DNA from: Bacteroidales bacterium
GTDB taxonomy: Bacteria > Bacteroidota > Bacteroidia > Bacteroidales > ML635J-15
Assembly: GCA_016937855.1 (NCBI GenBank)
Contig: JAFGVU010000107.1
Location: 1-42,260 of the forward strand
DNA length: 42,260 nt
Direction: 5' to 3'
Positions 33,751 to 42,138 of this stretch are shown in pieces. A program made the position numbers and the translations under genes. The notes beneath the pieces were generated by a model, which did no database searches, was not told the DNA's origin, and saw only the letters and a list, made by a program, of their open reading frames with translations. The number at the start of each line of letters is the position of its first letter. Positions within the stretch are counted from its first letter, which is position 1.

Positions 33751-34128
33751 CCTCCGTTCTTCTGTTCGTTTGTTTTTTTACCACTAACGGCTTTAGCAAC
33801 GTTTTTATGAGTGTCCTCGAACAGCCAGTTGGCTGATTCGGTACCCTCGCTACTTTTGTAGCAAAATACGAAAAACACGAAAGGGCTTGTCACTGCGTTC
33901 GCAGTGCAGCAACCGACCGCAGGGAGCTCACGCAAGTAATCTGTTTAACAACTACCAATTCTAACAGCGAGCACTCAGACGATGGAAAGTAATCAAACGC
34001 TACCGCGCGTAGGTTGCCTAGCGAAGTCGAAGGGCAAATGATAAACCGATAAACTCGCCCCTACATAGAAATACGTAATCAGAGTTAAAAAATATTTCCG
34101 TAGAATGTGGTCTTTATACAATTTTTTG

Positions 34129-34173
34129 TAGATTTGCACTTTATACCACATGGTATAATACCAACTAGTATAA
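34129..34173 (+). promoter_or_regulatory. Promoter and operator-like inverted repeat of the AAA ATPase gene
   Basis: TAGATTTG (34129-34136) fits the -7 consensus. Just after it is a perfect inverted repeat TTATACCA-CA-TGGTATAA (34141-34158), followed by a related half-site pair TACCAACTAGTATAA. The placement over the expected transcription start suggests an operator, possibly for autoregulation. Confidence 0.45.
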
Positions 34174-34186
34174 TTAAAAGGCATTT

Positions 34187-35317
34187 ATGAAACGTTCACC
34201 ATTTATATACGGGAATACGGTATCTTTGGAATCATTTACAAACAGAGAAGAGGAAACTAAAAAGCTATATAATAATTTAGTAAATGGAATTAATACAAGT
34301 ATTATTTCACCAAGAAGGTGGGGCAAATCTTCATTAGTAGAAAAAGTAATATCTGATATTAACAATCAAGAGAGTGGTTTTAAAACAGTGGTTATAGATT
34401 TGTTTTCTGTTAGCTGCGAAGAAGAGTTTTTAGAAACTTTTGCCAGAGAGGTAATCAAAGCATCATCATCTAAATTTCAAGATTGGATAAATAGTAGTAA
34501 ATATTTTTTTAAACATATTATTCCTCAGATTAGTATTGGAGTTGATCCAACTACGGACTTTAGTTTAAGTTTTAATTGGAATGAAATAAAAAAGCATAGT
34601 ACTGAAATTCTGAATTTGCCAGAAGTAATCGCAGAAAAAAAAGCTATAAATTTTATTGTTTGTTTAGACGAATTTCAGAATCTTTCAGGGTTTAAAGATT
34701 ACGAAAATCTTGAAAAGAAAATGAGATCTGTTTGGCAACGACATAAAAATGTAACTTATTGTTTATATGGTAGTAAGCGACATATGATGTCTGAGATATT
34801 TAACAATCCGTCTAAACCATTTTATCGCTTTGGAGATATAGTAATTCTAAAAAAGATTAGAAAAGAAAAGTGGATTGACTTTATAATTAATGGGTTTAAA
34901 AAAACTGGGAAGTCTATCTCTGAAGAATTTGCCACCCTAATCCCAGAATTAATGGAAAATCATTCTTGGTATGTTCAACAGTTGTCTCATTACACTTGGA
35001 ATAATACTAATAAAGTTGTAAGTCGCAATGATATTGATTTTGCATTAAATGAATTGCTACGGGCAAACTCTCCACTTTATCAGCAACAAATTGAGATTAT
35101 TAGTACAACCCAATTAAACCTATTAAAAGCCGTATTATCTGGAGAGACTCAACTTACAAGTTCGAACGTTATGAGTAAATATAAATTAGGGACACCTAAT
35201 AATGTAAATAAAAATAAGACAAGATTGGTAAATGATGACATAATACAAGAGCACGAAGGACTATTCGAGTTTGTTGACCCCGCTTTTAAAATTTGGTTTA
35301 AAACGCATACCTATTAG
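34187..35317 (+). CDS. AAA ATPase of the archaeal-ATPase (ATPase_2) type
   Basis: A 376-residue P-loop ATPase. Walker A is the SPRRWGKSSLVEKV variant (about residues 42-55), and Walker B is IVCLDEFQNL near residue 160. CLYGSKRHMM resembles the sensor strand of the ATPase_2 group. The C-terminal 80 residues form a winged-helix-like domain ending FVDPAFKIWFK, typical for this group. Such proteins are common as single genes in Bacteroidota and archaea, often in mobile or repeat-rich regions, and their roles are largely unknown. It stands alone, preceded by an operator-like inverted repeat and followed by repeat-rich DNA. Confidence 0.8.
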   Translation: MKRSPFIYGNTVSLESFTNREEETKKLYNNLVNGINTSIISPRRWGKSSLVEKVISDINNQESGFKTVVIDLFSVSCEEEFLETFAREVIKASSSKFQDWINSSKYFFKHIIPQISIGVDPTTDFSLSFNWNEIKKHSTEILNLPEVIAEKKAINFIVCLDEFQNLSGFKDYENLEKKMRSVWQRHKNVTYCLYGSKRHMMSEIFNNPSKPFYRFGDIVILKKIRKEKWIDFIINGFKKTGKSISEEFATLIPELMENHSWYVQQLSHYTWNNTNKVVSRNDIDFALNELLRANSPLYQQQIEIISTTQLNLLKAVLSGETQLTSSNVMSKYKLGTPNNVNKNKTRLVNDDIIQEHEGLFEFVDPAFKIWFKTHTY

Positions 35318-35530
35318 TAGCAATGACCTCCATCATAAAGCTAAGTGTGTGTGGTCATTGCGAACAAAGCGAAGAAACCTGCATGGTCCCACCAAAAACA
35401 AAAAAAATACTATTATGATTAGGTCAAAGTCCCTAATGAATATTCGAGTTTCTAAAAAAAATATTATTTTTACATCAAAGAATCAGAACAAGAAATTACA
35501 AATTAAAACTATTAATCAAAACTCACAACC
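35318..35530. other. Intergenic region with dispersed repeat
   Basis: A 213-bp gap containing GTCATTGCGAACAAAGCGAA and, overlapping it, GCGAAGAAACCTGCATGGTC at 35369. The latter is nearly identical over 29 bp to 41300-41328. The rest is A-rich, with a weak TATTTTTA box before the lipase gene. Confidence 0.6.
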
Positions 35531-37876
35531 ATGATAATTAAACAGCTGATTATCTTAATTTTGATTATTTTCTCGGTAAATTTTACTTTTGCACAAAAGC
35601 AAAAAACATCAAAAGTACGTGTGTATGTAGGTACAATTGAAAACTTTGGAACAGGCGCTAAAGAAACAGGCGGGCGCGATTTAGAGTTCAGAACAACAGA
35701 AACCCATCAAGGAGTATGGAAAAGTGAATGCGATTGGGCATTTGAAGTTGTTTCCGGCAAAGTGGACAAAATTTATGCAGTAACCATTAATAAATACGAC
35801 GCTTGGGCAACGGTAAAATCTGATATTAGCACAGGCCGAATTTACGACAAATCAACCTTTAGCCGGTATTTTAATCAACGCGACATCGAAAAAGTGAGAT
35901 TTTCAGTAAACGGATCTCATGGACAATACACAAAAAAACCATGTGTTGTTGATGTATATGTAATTTATGAAACTAACTTAGGAGCCGGCACACAATACAA
36001 ATCGAGTTTACCAAAAGGAGGCAGTAATGTTTTTGTGGATGGTACATCAACACCATTGACAATAAGTTTATCATATCCGGGAAATAAATCATTAAAAATC
36101 GAAAATCCTATAGTTGGTTCACTTGGTGGTACACATTATGACAACTACAGCAAAAGTCCAATAATAAATCTTGACGAAACAGGATTTGCTAAATTAGAAT
36201 ATTTCCCACCCAAAAGTCTCAGCGAAGAAAAATGGCAAAAACTTTCTGAACAAGCCGGATTATTTAACGTTAGTGACCATATACCACTAAAAATAGTAAT
36301 AGAATATCAAGATTTTGAAAATAAAAGTAACTACGATACCCTAAATCTCAATCTACGAAGACCACCTGTTGTTTTTGTTCATGGATTTTTGGGTGATTAC
36401 GACACCTGGGGTACGATGTCTTTAAATTTAAAAGCTCGAGGATTCGAAAACATTAGTCAATCCTACAGAGTTGGTTCCGGCTCTATCGAGGAGCAATCAG
36501 AAGCTCTTGCGAAAGATATCGCAAGGATTACCGAGTTTTCGTCCTGCAAAAAAGTTGATTTAGTTTGTCATTCAATGGGAGGATTAATTGCTCGAAACTA
36601 TGTTCAAAGCAATTATTATGCAGGTAATGTACGCAAGCTTATAACTGTTGGAACTCCGCATCATGGTGTACCTTACTCGGGATATTTATTTGGTAAGATT
36701 GGTTCGATGTATTACAATACTCACAAAATTGCAATAAATCAACTACTTGAAAATAGCCAATTTTTGCGCAACTTAAATGGAGGCGAGATATCAGGTTATC
36801 ATCGGGTTGCAGGCATCGAATATGGAAATATTTATACCAGCGGATGGGATGGAATTGTATATGCGAGTTCGGCACGTCTTAATACGGTGCCCGCATATAT
36901 TGTCTATGATATTCCACATTCGAGCATGATTGGAGACCCATCTCTAACAAATCATCCCGAGGTCGAAAATCAAATTGTTTACTGGTTACTTAATAAAATT
37001 AAACCTACACCAAACATTCACATCAATGCAGAATTGTCCCAAGCTTGTCGTGGAGATATTTATCGCGGATATTTCCCAACAGGATCGTATGATATTGTGG
37101 AAGAAAAAATCACTAAGTTTCCATCAACTTTTGAGCTATACAATAGCCTTATCACAAAAGAGAATGGCAAAGCAATTTTACATCTTAAAGCCGGATCCAG
37201 AATCTGGGGGACAATCTATCTTTACCCAAATTCCGAAATTCATATAGCTAGTTGTAGCCCTCAATACATGGAAGTTCGGTTAATAAACGGAAAAGCTCAA
37301 TTCAGGAGTTATAAAAGCAATGGGGCTCACTTTATAGTTCAAATTCACGATAAAAACAATGAAACTTATATTAAAGATGGAAAATTTGTTTTTAGCCCAA
37401 TGGCAGTAATTACAGGATTAAATACCGAGTTTGCAGTAGAATACGAAGATGAATTAAAGATTATTGGAATGGAAGGTAAGATGGAAATTCTTACAAATCC
37501 AAAATTTGACAATGAACCAACAATTATTAACCAAAATCAGTCGGTAATAATCAAAGGTAATAAAATTACCGAAACTAAGCATGAGATTCCGAATTGGACA
37601 ATAAATACTAATCAGTTCGAAAAGGATGCTGCAAAAAATCCTGCCGATGAGATTGATTCATATAAAAACTTTAAACCCGACCTATCACAAAATGAGGATG
37701 AGCAAAATGATAATAATCAGGATGATAATATAGAAAACAAAAAAGACAACAAGCAAGATAGCGGAGACGCTGGTATTACTTATTTAATTATCGGACTGAT
37801 TGTTATTTTTGCTGTAATCGCAATAATTGTTGTCGTAATAATATTGTTGGTTAAAATTATTAAGAAAAAAAAATAA
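35531..37876 (+). CDS. Secreted, membrane-anchored lipase/esterase with FecR-like domain
   Basis: A 781-residue exported protein. A signal peptide (residues 1-21, ending FTFAQ) is followed by a beta-rich domain (26-150) that resembles a PLAT-type fold. Residues 280-480 form an alpha/beta hydrolase: oxyanion region VVFVHGFLGDYDTWG (His284), nucleophile elbow VCHSMGGLIARNY (Ser348), VGTPHHGVPYSG, and the likely Asp and His in SGWDGIVYAS and YDIPHSSMIGD. About 550-690 looks FecR-like (GSRIWGTIYLYPNSEIHI, NTEFAVEYED). An acidic Asn/Asp-rich linker leads to a C-terminal membrane helix with a KIIKKKK end. The layout suggests a periplasmic or surface-facing lipase tethered in a membrane. The substrate is unknown. 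Confidence 0.75.
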   Translation: MIIKQLIILILIIFSVNFTFAQKQKTSKVRVYVGTIENFGTGAKETGGRDLEFRTTETHQGVWKSECDWAFEVVSGKVDKIYAVTINKYDAWATVKSDISTGRIYDKSTFSRYFNQRDIEKVRFSVNGSHGQYTKKPCVVDVYVIYETNLGAGTQYKSSLPKGGSNVFVDGTSTPLTISLSYPGNKSLKIENPIVGSLGGTHYDNYSKSPIINLDETGFAKLEYFPPKSLSEEKWQKLSEQAGLFNVSDHIPLKIVIEYQDFENKSNYDTLNLNLRRPPVVFVHGFLGDYDTWGTMSLNLKARGFENISQSYRVGSGSIEEQSEALAKDIARITEFSSCKKVDLVCHSMGGLIARNYVQSNYYAGNVRKLITVGTPHHGVPYSGYLFGKIGSMYYNTHKIAINQLLENSQFLRNLNGGEISGYHRVAGIEYGNIYTSGWDGIVYASSARLNTVPAYIVYDIPHSSMIGDPSLTNHPEVENQIVYWLLNKIKPTPNIHINAELSQACRGDIYRGYFPTGSYDIVEEKITKFPSTFELYNSLITKENGKAILHLKAGSRIWGTIYLYPNSEIHIASCSPQYMEVRLINGKAQFRSYKSNGAHFIVQIHDKNNETYIKDGKFVFSPMAVITGLNTEFAVEYEDELKIIGMEGKMEILTNPKFDNEPTIINQNQSVIIKGNKITETKHEIPNWTINTNQFEKDAAKNPADEIDSYKNFKPDLSQNEDEQNDNNQDDNIENKKDNKQDSGDAGITYLIIGLIVIFAVIAIIVVVIILLVKIIKKKK

Positions 37877-38039
37877 GGTAATTCTACTAGGGAAACTTGA
37901 AAAATTGAAAGATGTGAGCGCGCAGGACTCCCCTAGGTCATTGCTCCGATGTTTATCGGAGGTCGAAATGAGGGACGCAGGGGCGCGGTGGTAAAAGGGG
38001 AAAAAAAATAAGGTAATTTTTCGAGAAACTCGAAAAATT
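37866..38039. repeat. 18-bp direct repeats with hairpins between and after
   Basis: AAAAAAAATAAGGTAATT occurs at 37866-37883, including the lipase stop codon, and again at 38001-38018. Between them lies CTCCGAT/ATCGGAG (37944-37961). After the second copy is a perfect 11-bp hairpin AATTTTTCGAG/CTCGAAAAATT (38015-38039). The sequence after the first copy is a degenerate version of that hairpin, so a tail segment was duplicated or an element was inserted. Confidence 0.75.
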
Positions 38040-38088
38040 TGTTTAAAAAAAACAAACAAAAAAGGACAAAACTTAAAAAAAATTAGAT

Positions 38089-39765
38089 ATGAAAAACTAC
38101 AAGACAATTATCGCGAGTATCATTATGTTAGCAATTTGCATTGGTTTTACATCCTGTAATGGGAATCCCCCCGACAAAAAAGACACAACGACAATCTCCG
38201 GGATTGTTACAGATGATGAAAACTATCCAATGTCAGATGTTGAAATAGTCATTGATGGGATATCTAAAAAAACTGACAAAAACGGAACATTTCTAATCGA
38301 CAAAATAGAAATAAAAAATGAAAATAAAGTCATCAGGTTTTCAAAACCAGGGTATTTTGATAGTTATCGAACGGTCAATTTGTCGGAAGAATTAACTCAA
38401 ATTCAGATTGCATTACTGCCATTTGGAAATAAACACGGCTTGAGGAGCAACTCTACTCAGATGCAAAACAATCGTGGAGGTGTTTTACGTCTATCCGATG
38501 GTTCAGAAATTGTATTTGAGGCTGGATCATTAAGCACATCTGACGGTAAAACTAATGTTTATGCATGTTTGACTTCTCCCGACGAATATATATTTGCTTC
38601 GAGTATCCCGGGTAACGGACTTAAAGGAATCTATGATGATGAAATATATCAGTTAATAGCATATTCTTTGTTTAATGTTGAGATCCAAGATTATCAACAA
38701 AAACCGGCAAAACTAACTAAACCGGCTATTCTAAAAACAAAAATTGCGGTGCAAGATTTAGAATATATGCCCAAAGAAATGGAGTTGTGGTCGTTTGACA
38801 AAGAATCTGCAACGTGGAAGTTCGAAAAAATGGCACAAAAACAAGGAGCATATTATGTTGCCGAAGTTGATCATTTCTCATCGTGGATGTTTGGTATATC
38901 GACAAATCAAGTTGCAAAAGTTAAAGGGAAAGTAATAGACCGCAGCGGCAGGGTGATTGCAGGACAAAATGTAATAGTTGGTCAAACTACATCTGTAACA
39001 AAAAACAATGGCAGTTACGAGGCTGAGGTTCCGGCGAATCAAACTTTTTTTGTCGGCATGAAATACAAAGGCTTCGAAATAAAAATGGAAGCAGGTCCGT
39101 TGAGTGATGGCGAAACTCTAGAAATGGACTTATCTGTTCCGCCAATGACAATGGTTTCGGGAACAATTACAGATTGCCAAGGGAACAAAATTGGAGGACA
39201 AGCTACATTAACATGGGGAGAGCCCGATTTCTCAACAAATTTTACAAAATCCGGCGATTTTGAGTTATCAATACCATCAGCAGTACAATCTGCAAATCTT
39301 ACTATTAAAGTCGGAGACTCGATACGCACTAAGGAAATAAAAAATCCAAATAAAAGCACCGAAATTAATGCCGGCAAATTTGAAATATGCATCGAAAGTG
39401 ATGAAAATCAATCAGAAAATACCGAAAATGATATTAGTGAAAAAGAAGAAAATAAAAAAGAAGAGAAAAAGCCCGAAAAACCAAAAGCATTAAATCCTGT
39501 TGGGGTATGGAATTTTTACAGCAGATCGGATGGAAAGAACTTGGTTAGTTATCATCGATTTACAATAAATGCCGACGGCACATATCAGGAAGATTATCAA
39601 CCTCATGGAAGCACATATATTGGTGGAACAAAAGGGACTTGGCAAGTAAACGGCAATGTTATAACTTTTACTTATGTCTCCGGAGGAGGCGAATCATATA
39701 CAATAGAAGGAAATATAATGAGTCGCAAATCGGACGATGGCATAGTTTTCAAATTTAAAAAATAG
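38089..39765 (+). CDS. Lipoprotein with carboxypeptidase-regulatory-like domains and a lipocalin-like end
   Basis: A 558-residue lipoprotein. The signal peptide ends IGFTSC, giving lipidation at Cys23. Residues 33-110 and about 270-350 look like CarboxypepD_reg-like beta sandwiches (ISGIVTDDENYPMSDVEIVI; VKGKVIDRSGRVIAGQNVIV), and about 355-435 is a third similar unit. A central region (110-270) contains a ZU5-like or similar beta domain. An E/K-rich linker (about 440-470) precedes a C-terminal domain, NPVGVWNFYSRS to IVFKFKK, resembling lipocalin-like/copper-resistance folds. It has no catalytic motif. It follows the lipase gene by 212 bp on the same strand, so the pair may act together at the cell surface, but a shared transcript is not shown. 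Confidence 0.75.
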   Translation: MKNYKTIIASIIMLAICIGFTSCNGNPPDKKDTTTISGIVTDDENYPMSDVEIVIDGISKKTDKNGTFLIDKIEIKNENKVIRFSKPGYFDSYRTVNLSEELTQIQIALLPFGNKHGLRSNSTQMQNNRGGVLRLSDGSEIVFEAGSLSTSDGKTNVYACLTSPDEYIFASSIPGNGLKGIYDDEIYQLIAYSLFNVEIQDYQQKPAKLTKPAILKTKIAVQDLEYMPKEMELWSFDKESATWKFEKMAQKQGAYYVAEVDHFSSWMFGISTNQVAKVKGKVIDRSGRVIAGQNVIVGQTTSVTKNNGSYEAEVPANQTFFVGMKYKGFEIKMEAGPLSDGETLEMDLSVPPMTMVSGTITDCQGNKIGGQATLTWGEPDFSTNFTKSGDFELSIPSAVQSANLTIKVGDSIRTKEIKNPNKSTEINAGKFEICIESDENQSENTENDISEKEENKKEEKKPEKPKALNPVGVWNFYSRSDGKNLVSYHRFTINADGTYQEDYQPHGSTYIGGTKGTWQVNGNVITFTYVSGGGESYTIEGNIMSRKSDDGIVFKFKK

Positions 39766-39781
39766 GTGCTAAACCCAACCG

Positions 39782-39890
39782 CTAAGGTGACTGAGCGATT
39801 CACTGCAAGCACTGAGGTAAGGTTGGTGAGCTTGTCGAAGTGGGTTTTTATGTTCTTTTTTCAGAACATAAAAATGTCTCGAAGTCACCG
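39782..39890. repeat. Palindromic mini-element (CTAAGGTGACTGAG ... GTCTCGAAGTCACCG)
   Basis: Ends GGTGACT (39786-39792) and AGTCACC (39883-39889) are inverted repeats. Inside is a perfect 12-bp hairpin TTTTTATGTTCT/AGAACATAAAAA (39845-39874) and GGTGAGCTTGTCGAAGT. The ends recur inside the giant gene at 31589-31637, and the left 50 bp recurs at 41216. Confidence 0.85.
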
Positions 39891-39932
39891 ATCAACATGC
39901 TTTACATTAAAGCAAAATTAAATCAATAATGC

Positions 39933-39963
39933 TTTGCAAAATAGCAAAATAGACGTATATTTG
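39933..39963 (+). promoter_or_regulatory. Consensus Bacteroidota promoter of the DUF4143 ATPase gene
   Basis: TTTG (39933-39936), a 19-nt spacer, then TATATTTG (39956-39963). This is the best match to the TTTG-N19-TAnnTTTG consensus in the window. TAGCAAAATA and TATATTTGCTA form an imperfect inverted repeat across the -7 box. Confidence 0.65.
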
Positions 39964-39981
39964 CTAAAATAAAAATCAATT

Positions 39982-41169
39982 ATGGAACAATTACTAAGAA
40001 AATCTAAACAAAAAATCCAAAATGCACCTCTTAGCTTTAAAAGGTATTTGTTTAATCAGATAAATTTCAAAAATCGCCAAATTAGCATTTTAGGTGGTAG
40101 AGGTACGGGTAAAACCACAATTTTACTTCAAATTGCTGCAACAAGAAAAGACACATTGTCATTATATGTAGCACTAGATGATCTTTTCTTTACCGATAAC
40201 ACAATGTATCAATTAGCCGAAGATTTTGATAAACATGGTGGCAAATTACTTTTATTTGACGAAGTTCATAAATATCCGGGATGGTCACGAGAATTAAAGT
40301 TGATTTATGATGATTTTCCTGAACTAAATGTAATATTTACATCTTCATCAATATTGGATATTTACAAGGGAGAATCAGATTTAAGTCGCAGAACAATTTC
40401 TTATGTCTTAAAAGAGATGTCATTTCGTGAATATTTGTTATTTTATGAAAACATTAATTTGCCAAAACTATCACTTGAAACCTTGCTCAAAGATCATGAA
40501 ACTGTCAGTTTAGATTTGGTGAAAAGAATCAAACCCATTAAATATTTTTCATCATATATAAAACATGGCGCATATCCTTTTTATAATGGTAATGTAAATG
40601 AATATTATCAGCAACTTAAAAACATCATTAATTTGATTCTCGAAGTTGATTTGCCTGCAGTAAAATCAATTGAATACAACAATATTGCTAAATTAAAACG
40701 ATTGCTTTATGTTTTGTCCGTTAATGTGCCCTTTACACCGAATATTAGCAAGCTCAGCGAAAAAGTCGGATTAACTCGCAACTCATTAGTAGAAGCATTG
40801 CATTTATTAAACAAAGCTGAACTTATCCAAATATTATATAAGCAAACAAAAAGCATTAGTGTTTTAAACAAGCCTGACAAAATATGGCTTAATAATCCAA
40901 ATTTGAGCTTTGCCTTAAGTGAGGGAGCCCCTGATATTGGCAATTTAAGGGAAAGTTTTTTTATCTCTCAATTAAGTATTTTGCATGATATATCATTAGT
41001 TGATAAAGGAGATTTTATTATTGACAATAGATATGTTTTTGAAGTTGGAGGCAAAAACAAAACACAGAAACAAATTAAGGACTTACACAATGCTTATATC
41101 GTTAAGGATGATATCGAAACAGGTATTTTAAACATCATCCCACTATGGTTATTTGGACTTTTATACTAA
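39982..41169 (+). CDS. AAA ATPase with DUF4143 domain
   Basis: A 395-residue ATPase of the AAA_14/DUF4143 type. Walker A is ISILGGRGTGKTTILLQ near residues 34-50, and Walker B is LLLFDEVHKYPGW near residue 92. VIFTSSSILDI and FREYLLFYE are the typical following segments. The C-terminal DUF4143 region contains NLRESFFISQL and YVFEVGGKNK, resembling a degenerate nuclease-like core. Such genes are frequent single genes in Bacteroidota, with unknown function. It has a strong promoter of its own and is bordered on both sides by the same palindromic element (39782-39890 and 41216-41268). Confidence 0.85.
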   Translation: MEQLLRKSKQKIQNAPLSFKRYLFNQINFKNRQISILGGRGTGKTTILLQIAATRKDTLSLYVALDDLFFTDNTMYQLAEDFDKHGGKLLLFDEVHKYPGWSRELKLIYDDFPELNVIFTSSSILDIYKGESDLSRRTISYVLKEMSFREYLLFYENINLPKLSLETLLKDHETVSLDLVKRIKPIKYFSSYIKHGAYPFYNGNVNEYYQQLKNIINLILEVDLPAVKSIEYNNIAKLKRLLYVLSVNVPFTPNISKLSEKVGLTRNSLVEALHLLNKAELIQILYKQTKSISVLNKPDKIWLNNPNLSFALSEGAPDIGNLRESFFISQLSILHDISLVDKGDFIIDNRYVFEVGGKNKTQKQIKDLHNAYIVKDDIETGILNIIPLWLFGLLY

Positions 41170-41215
41170 TGCCAAAATGCTATCAAAATACCCGTATTAA
41201 GTGACAATCAACCAC

Positions 41216-41328
41216 CAAGGTGACTGAGCGATGCACTGCAAGCACTGAGGTAAGGTTGGTGAGCTTGTTGAATCATCGAAGTGAGCCTTGTCGAAGTAAG
41301 CGAAGAAACCTGCATGGTTCCACCAAAA
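41216..41328. repeat. Dispersed repeat, related to 39782-39890 and 35369-35397
   Basis: AAGGTGACTGAGCGATGCAC and the following 30 bp match the left part of the element at 39782. The right part (GCGAAGAAACCTGCATGGTT, from 41300) matches the repeat at 35369-35397. The element looks like a composite or a truncated copy. Confidence 0.8.
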
Positions 41329-41348
41329 TTGTGGGATAAAAAATACCA

Positions 41349-42044
41349 TTAAGCCTCAGCCAAAACTCCAATACTCAATTTTAACCCTTTAACTTTTAGC
41401 AAAACTTCACCACAAGCCTCGAGGGTCGAACCGGTTGTAACAACATCATCAACGAGTAAAACATGTTTGTTGATTATTAAATTATCGTTGTGAATTACGA
41501 ATTTACCTGAAACATTTTTCCATCTTTCCTCCCGAGACATTTTTGTTTGAGTAACTGTTTCTACGTTTCTAACTAAAACTTCGGTCAGCATCTGGATATC
41601 AGTAACAACAGATATGCCTTTTGCAATCATTTCGCTTTGATTATAGCCTCTTTGTTTTTGTCGATTAGGATGTAACGGTACGGGAATAACAAAATCAATA
41701 TCTTTAAAATTTCCCGAACTACGCATTGCTGCTCCTAACTCCTTCCCAAGAATAACTCCTATTTCAGGTTTGCTTTTATATTTAAGGCTGTGTAAAAGTT
41801 TACGAAATCGACTCCCCTTATAAAAATGGAATAATGCAAAAGCATTTTCAAGCTTAATCCTACCGGCAAATAGATTTGCAATTGGATTATCGGGATCTTT
41901 GCAATAATCTGTGCGCGGTAAATCGTAAAGACATTTAAAACAAATAGGAGGCTCATTTTTATTTAAAGCAGCTCCACACGATTCGCAAACATGTGGGAAA
42001 AACAAAAACCAAAAATCTTCCAAATATGTAATAATTCTTTTCAA
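41349..42044 (-). CDS. comF: ComF-family phosphoribosyltransferase-like protein
   Basis: A 231-residue ComF protein, linked in other bacteria to DNA uptake and processing. The N-terminal double zinc ribbon is CESCGAALNKNEPPICFKC. The phosphoribosyltransferase-like core shows DFVIPVPLHPNRQKQRGYNQ and the PRPP loop HVLLVDDVVTTGSTLEAC. The open frame starts at TTG (42044), with a stop five codons before it and no ATG near, so TTG is the likely start (MKRIITYLEDFW). It stands alone, in the opposite direction to the ATPase gene, with repeat DNA on both sides. Confidence 0.88.
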   Translation of the reverse strand: MKRIITYLEDFWFLFFPHVCESCGAALNKNEPPICFKCLYDLPRTDYCKDPDNPIANLFAGRIKLENAFALFHFYKGSRFRKLLHSLKYKSKPEIGVILGKELGAAMRSSGNFKDIDFVIPVPLHPNRQKQRGYNQSEMIAKGISVVTDIQMLTEVLVRNVETVTQTKMSREERWKNVSGKFVIHNDNLIINKHVLLVDDVVTTGSTLEACGEVLLKVKGLKLSIGVLAEA

Positions 42045-42138
42045 AGTGATAATTATTTAGGTGCCAATTTAATAATATACTCTATTTTGGGCTTTTCGAC
42101 ACTTCGGTAAACTCAGTGCAGGCAAGCTCAATACATCG

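Larger units (their letters stand above)
33163..34186. other. Non-coding, hairpin-rich 1-kb interval
   Basis: No convincing gene is seen in this 1,024-bp stretch; its open frames are short and overlap repeats. It contains two copies of a palindromic repeat (33181 and 33339) and a 12-bp palindrome ACCACGCGTGGT (33268-33279). There is also a 14-bp direct repeat CCTACGGACAAAAA (33467 and 33517) and a long perfect hairpin (33697-33750). Further hairpins are CAGCCA/TGGCTG (33822-33835), GCTAC/GTAGC (33849-33862) and CACTGCG/CGCAGTG (33891-33906). A partial repeat, ACGCTACCGCGCG, begins near 33997. AACAGCGAGCAC occurs twice (33308 and 33962). Confidence 0.7.

Noticed and set aside
33687-33935. 82-codon minus-strand open frame in the non-coding interval
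   Set aside because: It spans the 21-bp inverted repeat and several hairpins; the translation shows no protein-like pattern.
41349-42044. ATG start for comF
   Set aside because: No in-frame ATG exists near the conserved start; a stop lies five codons upstream, so TTG is the only reasonable start.
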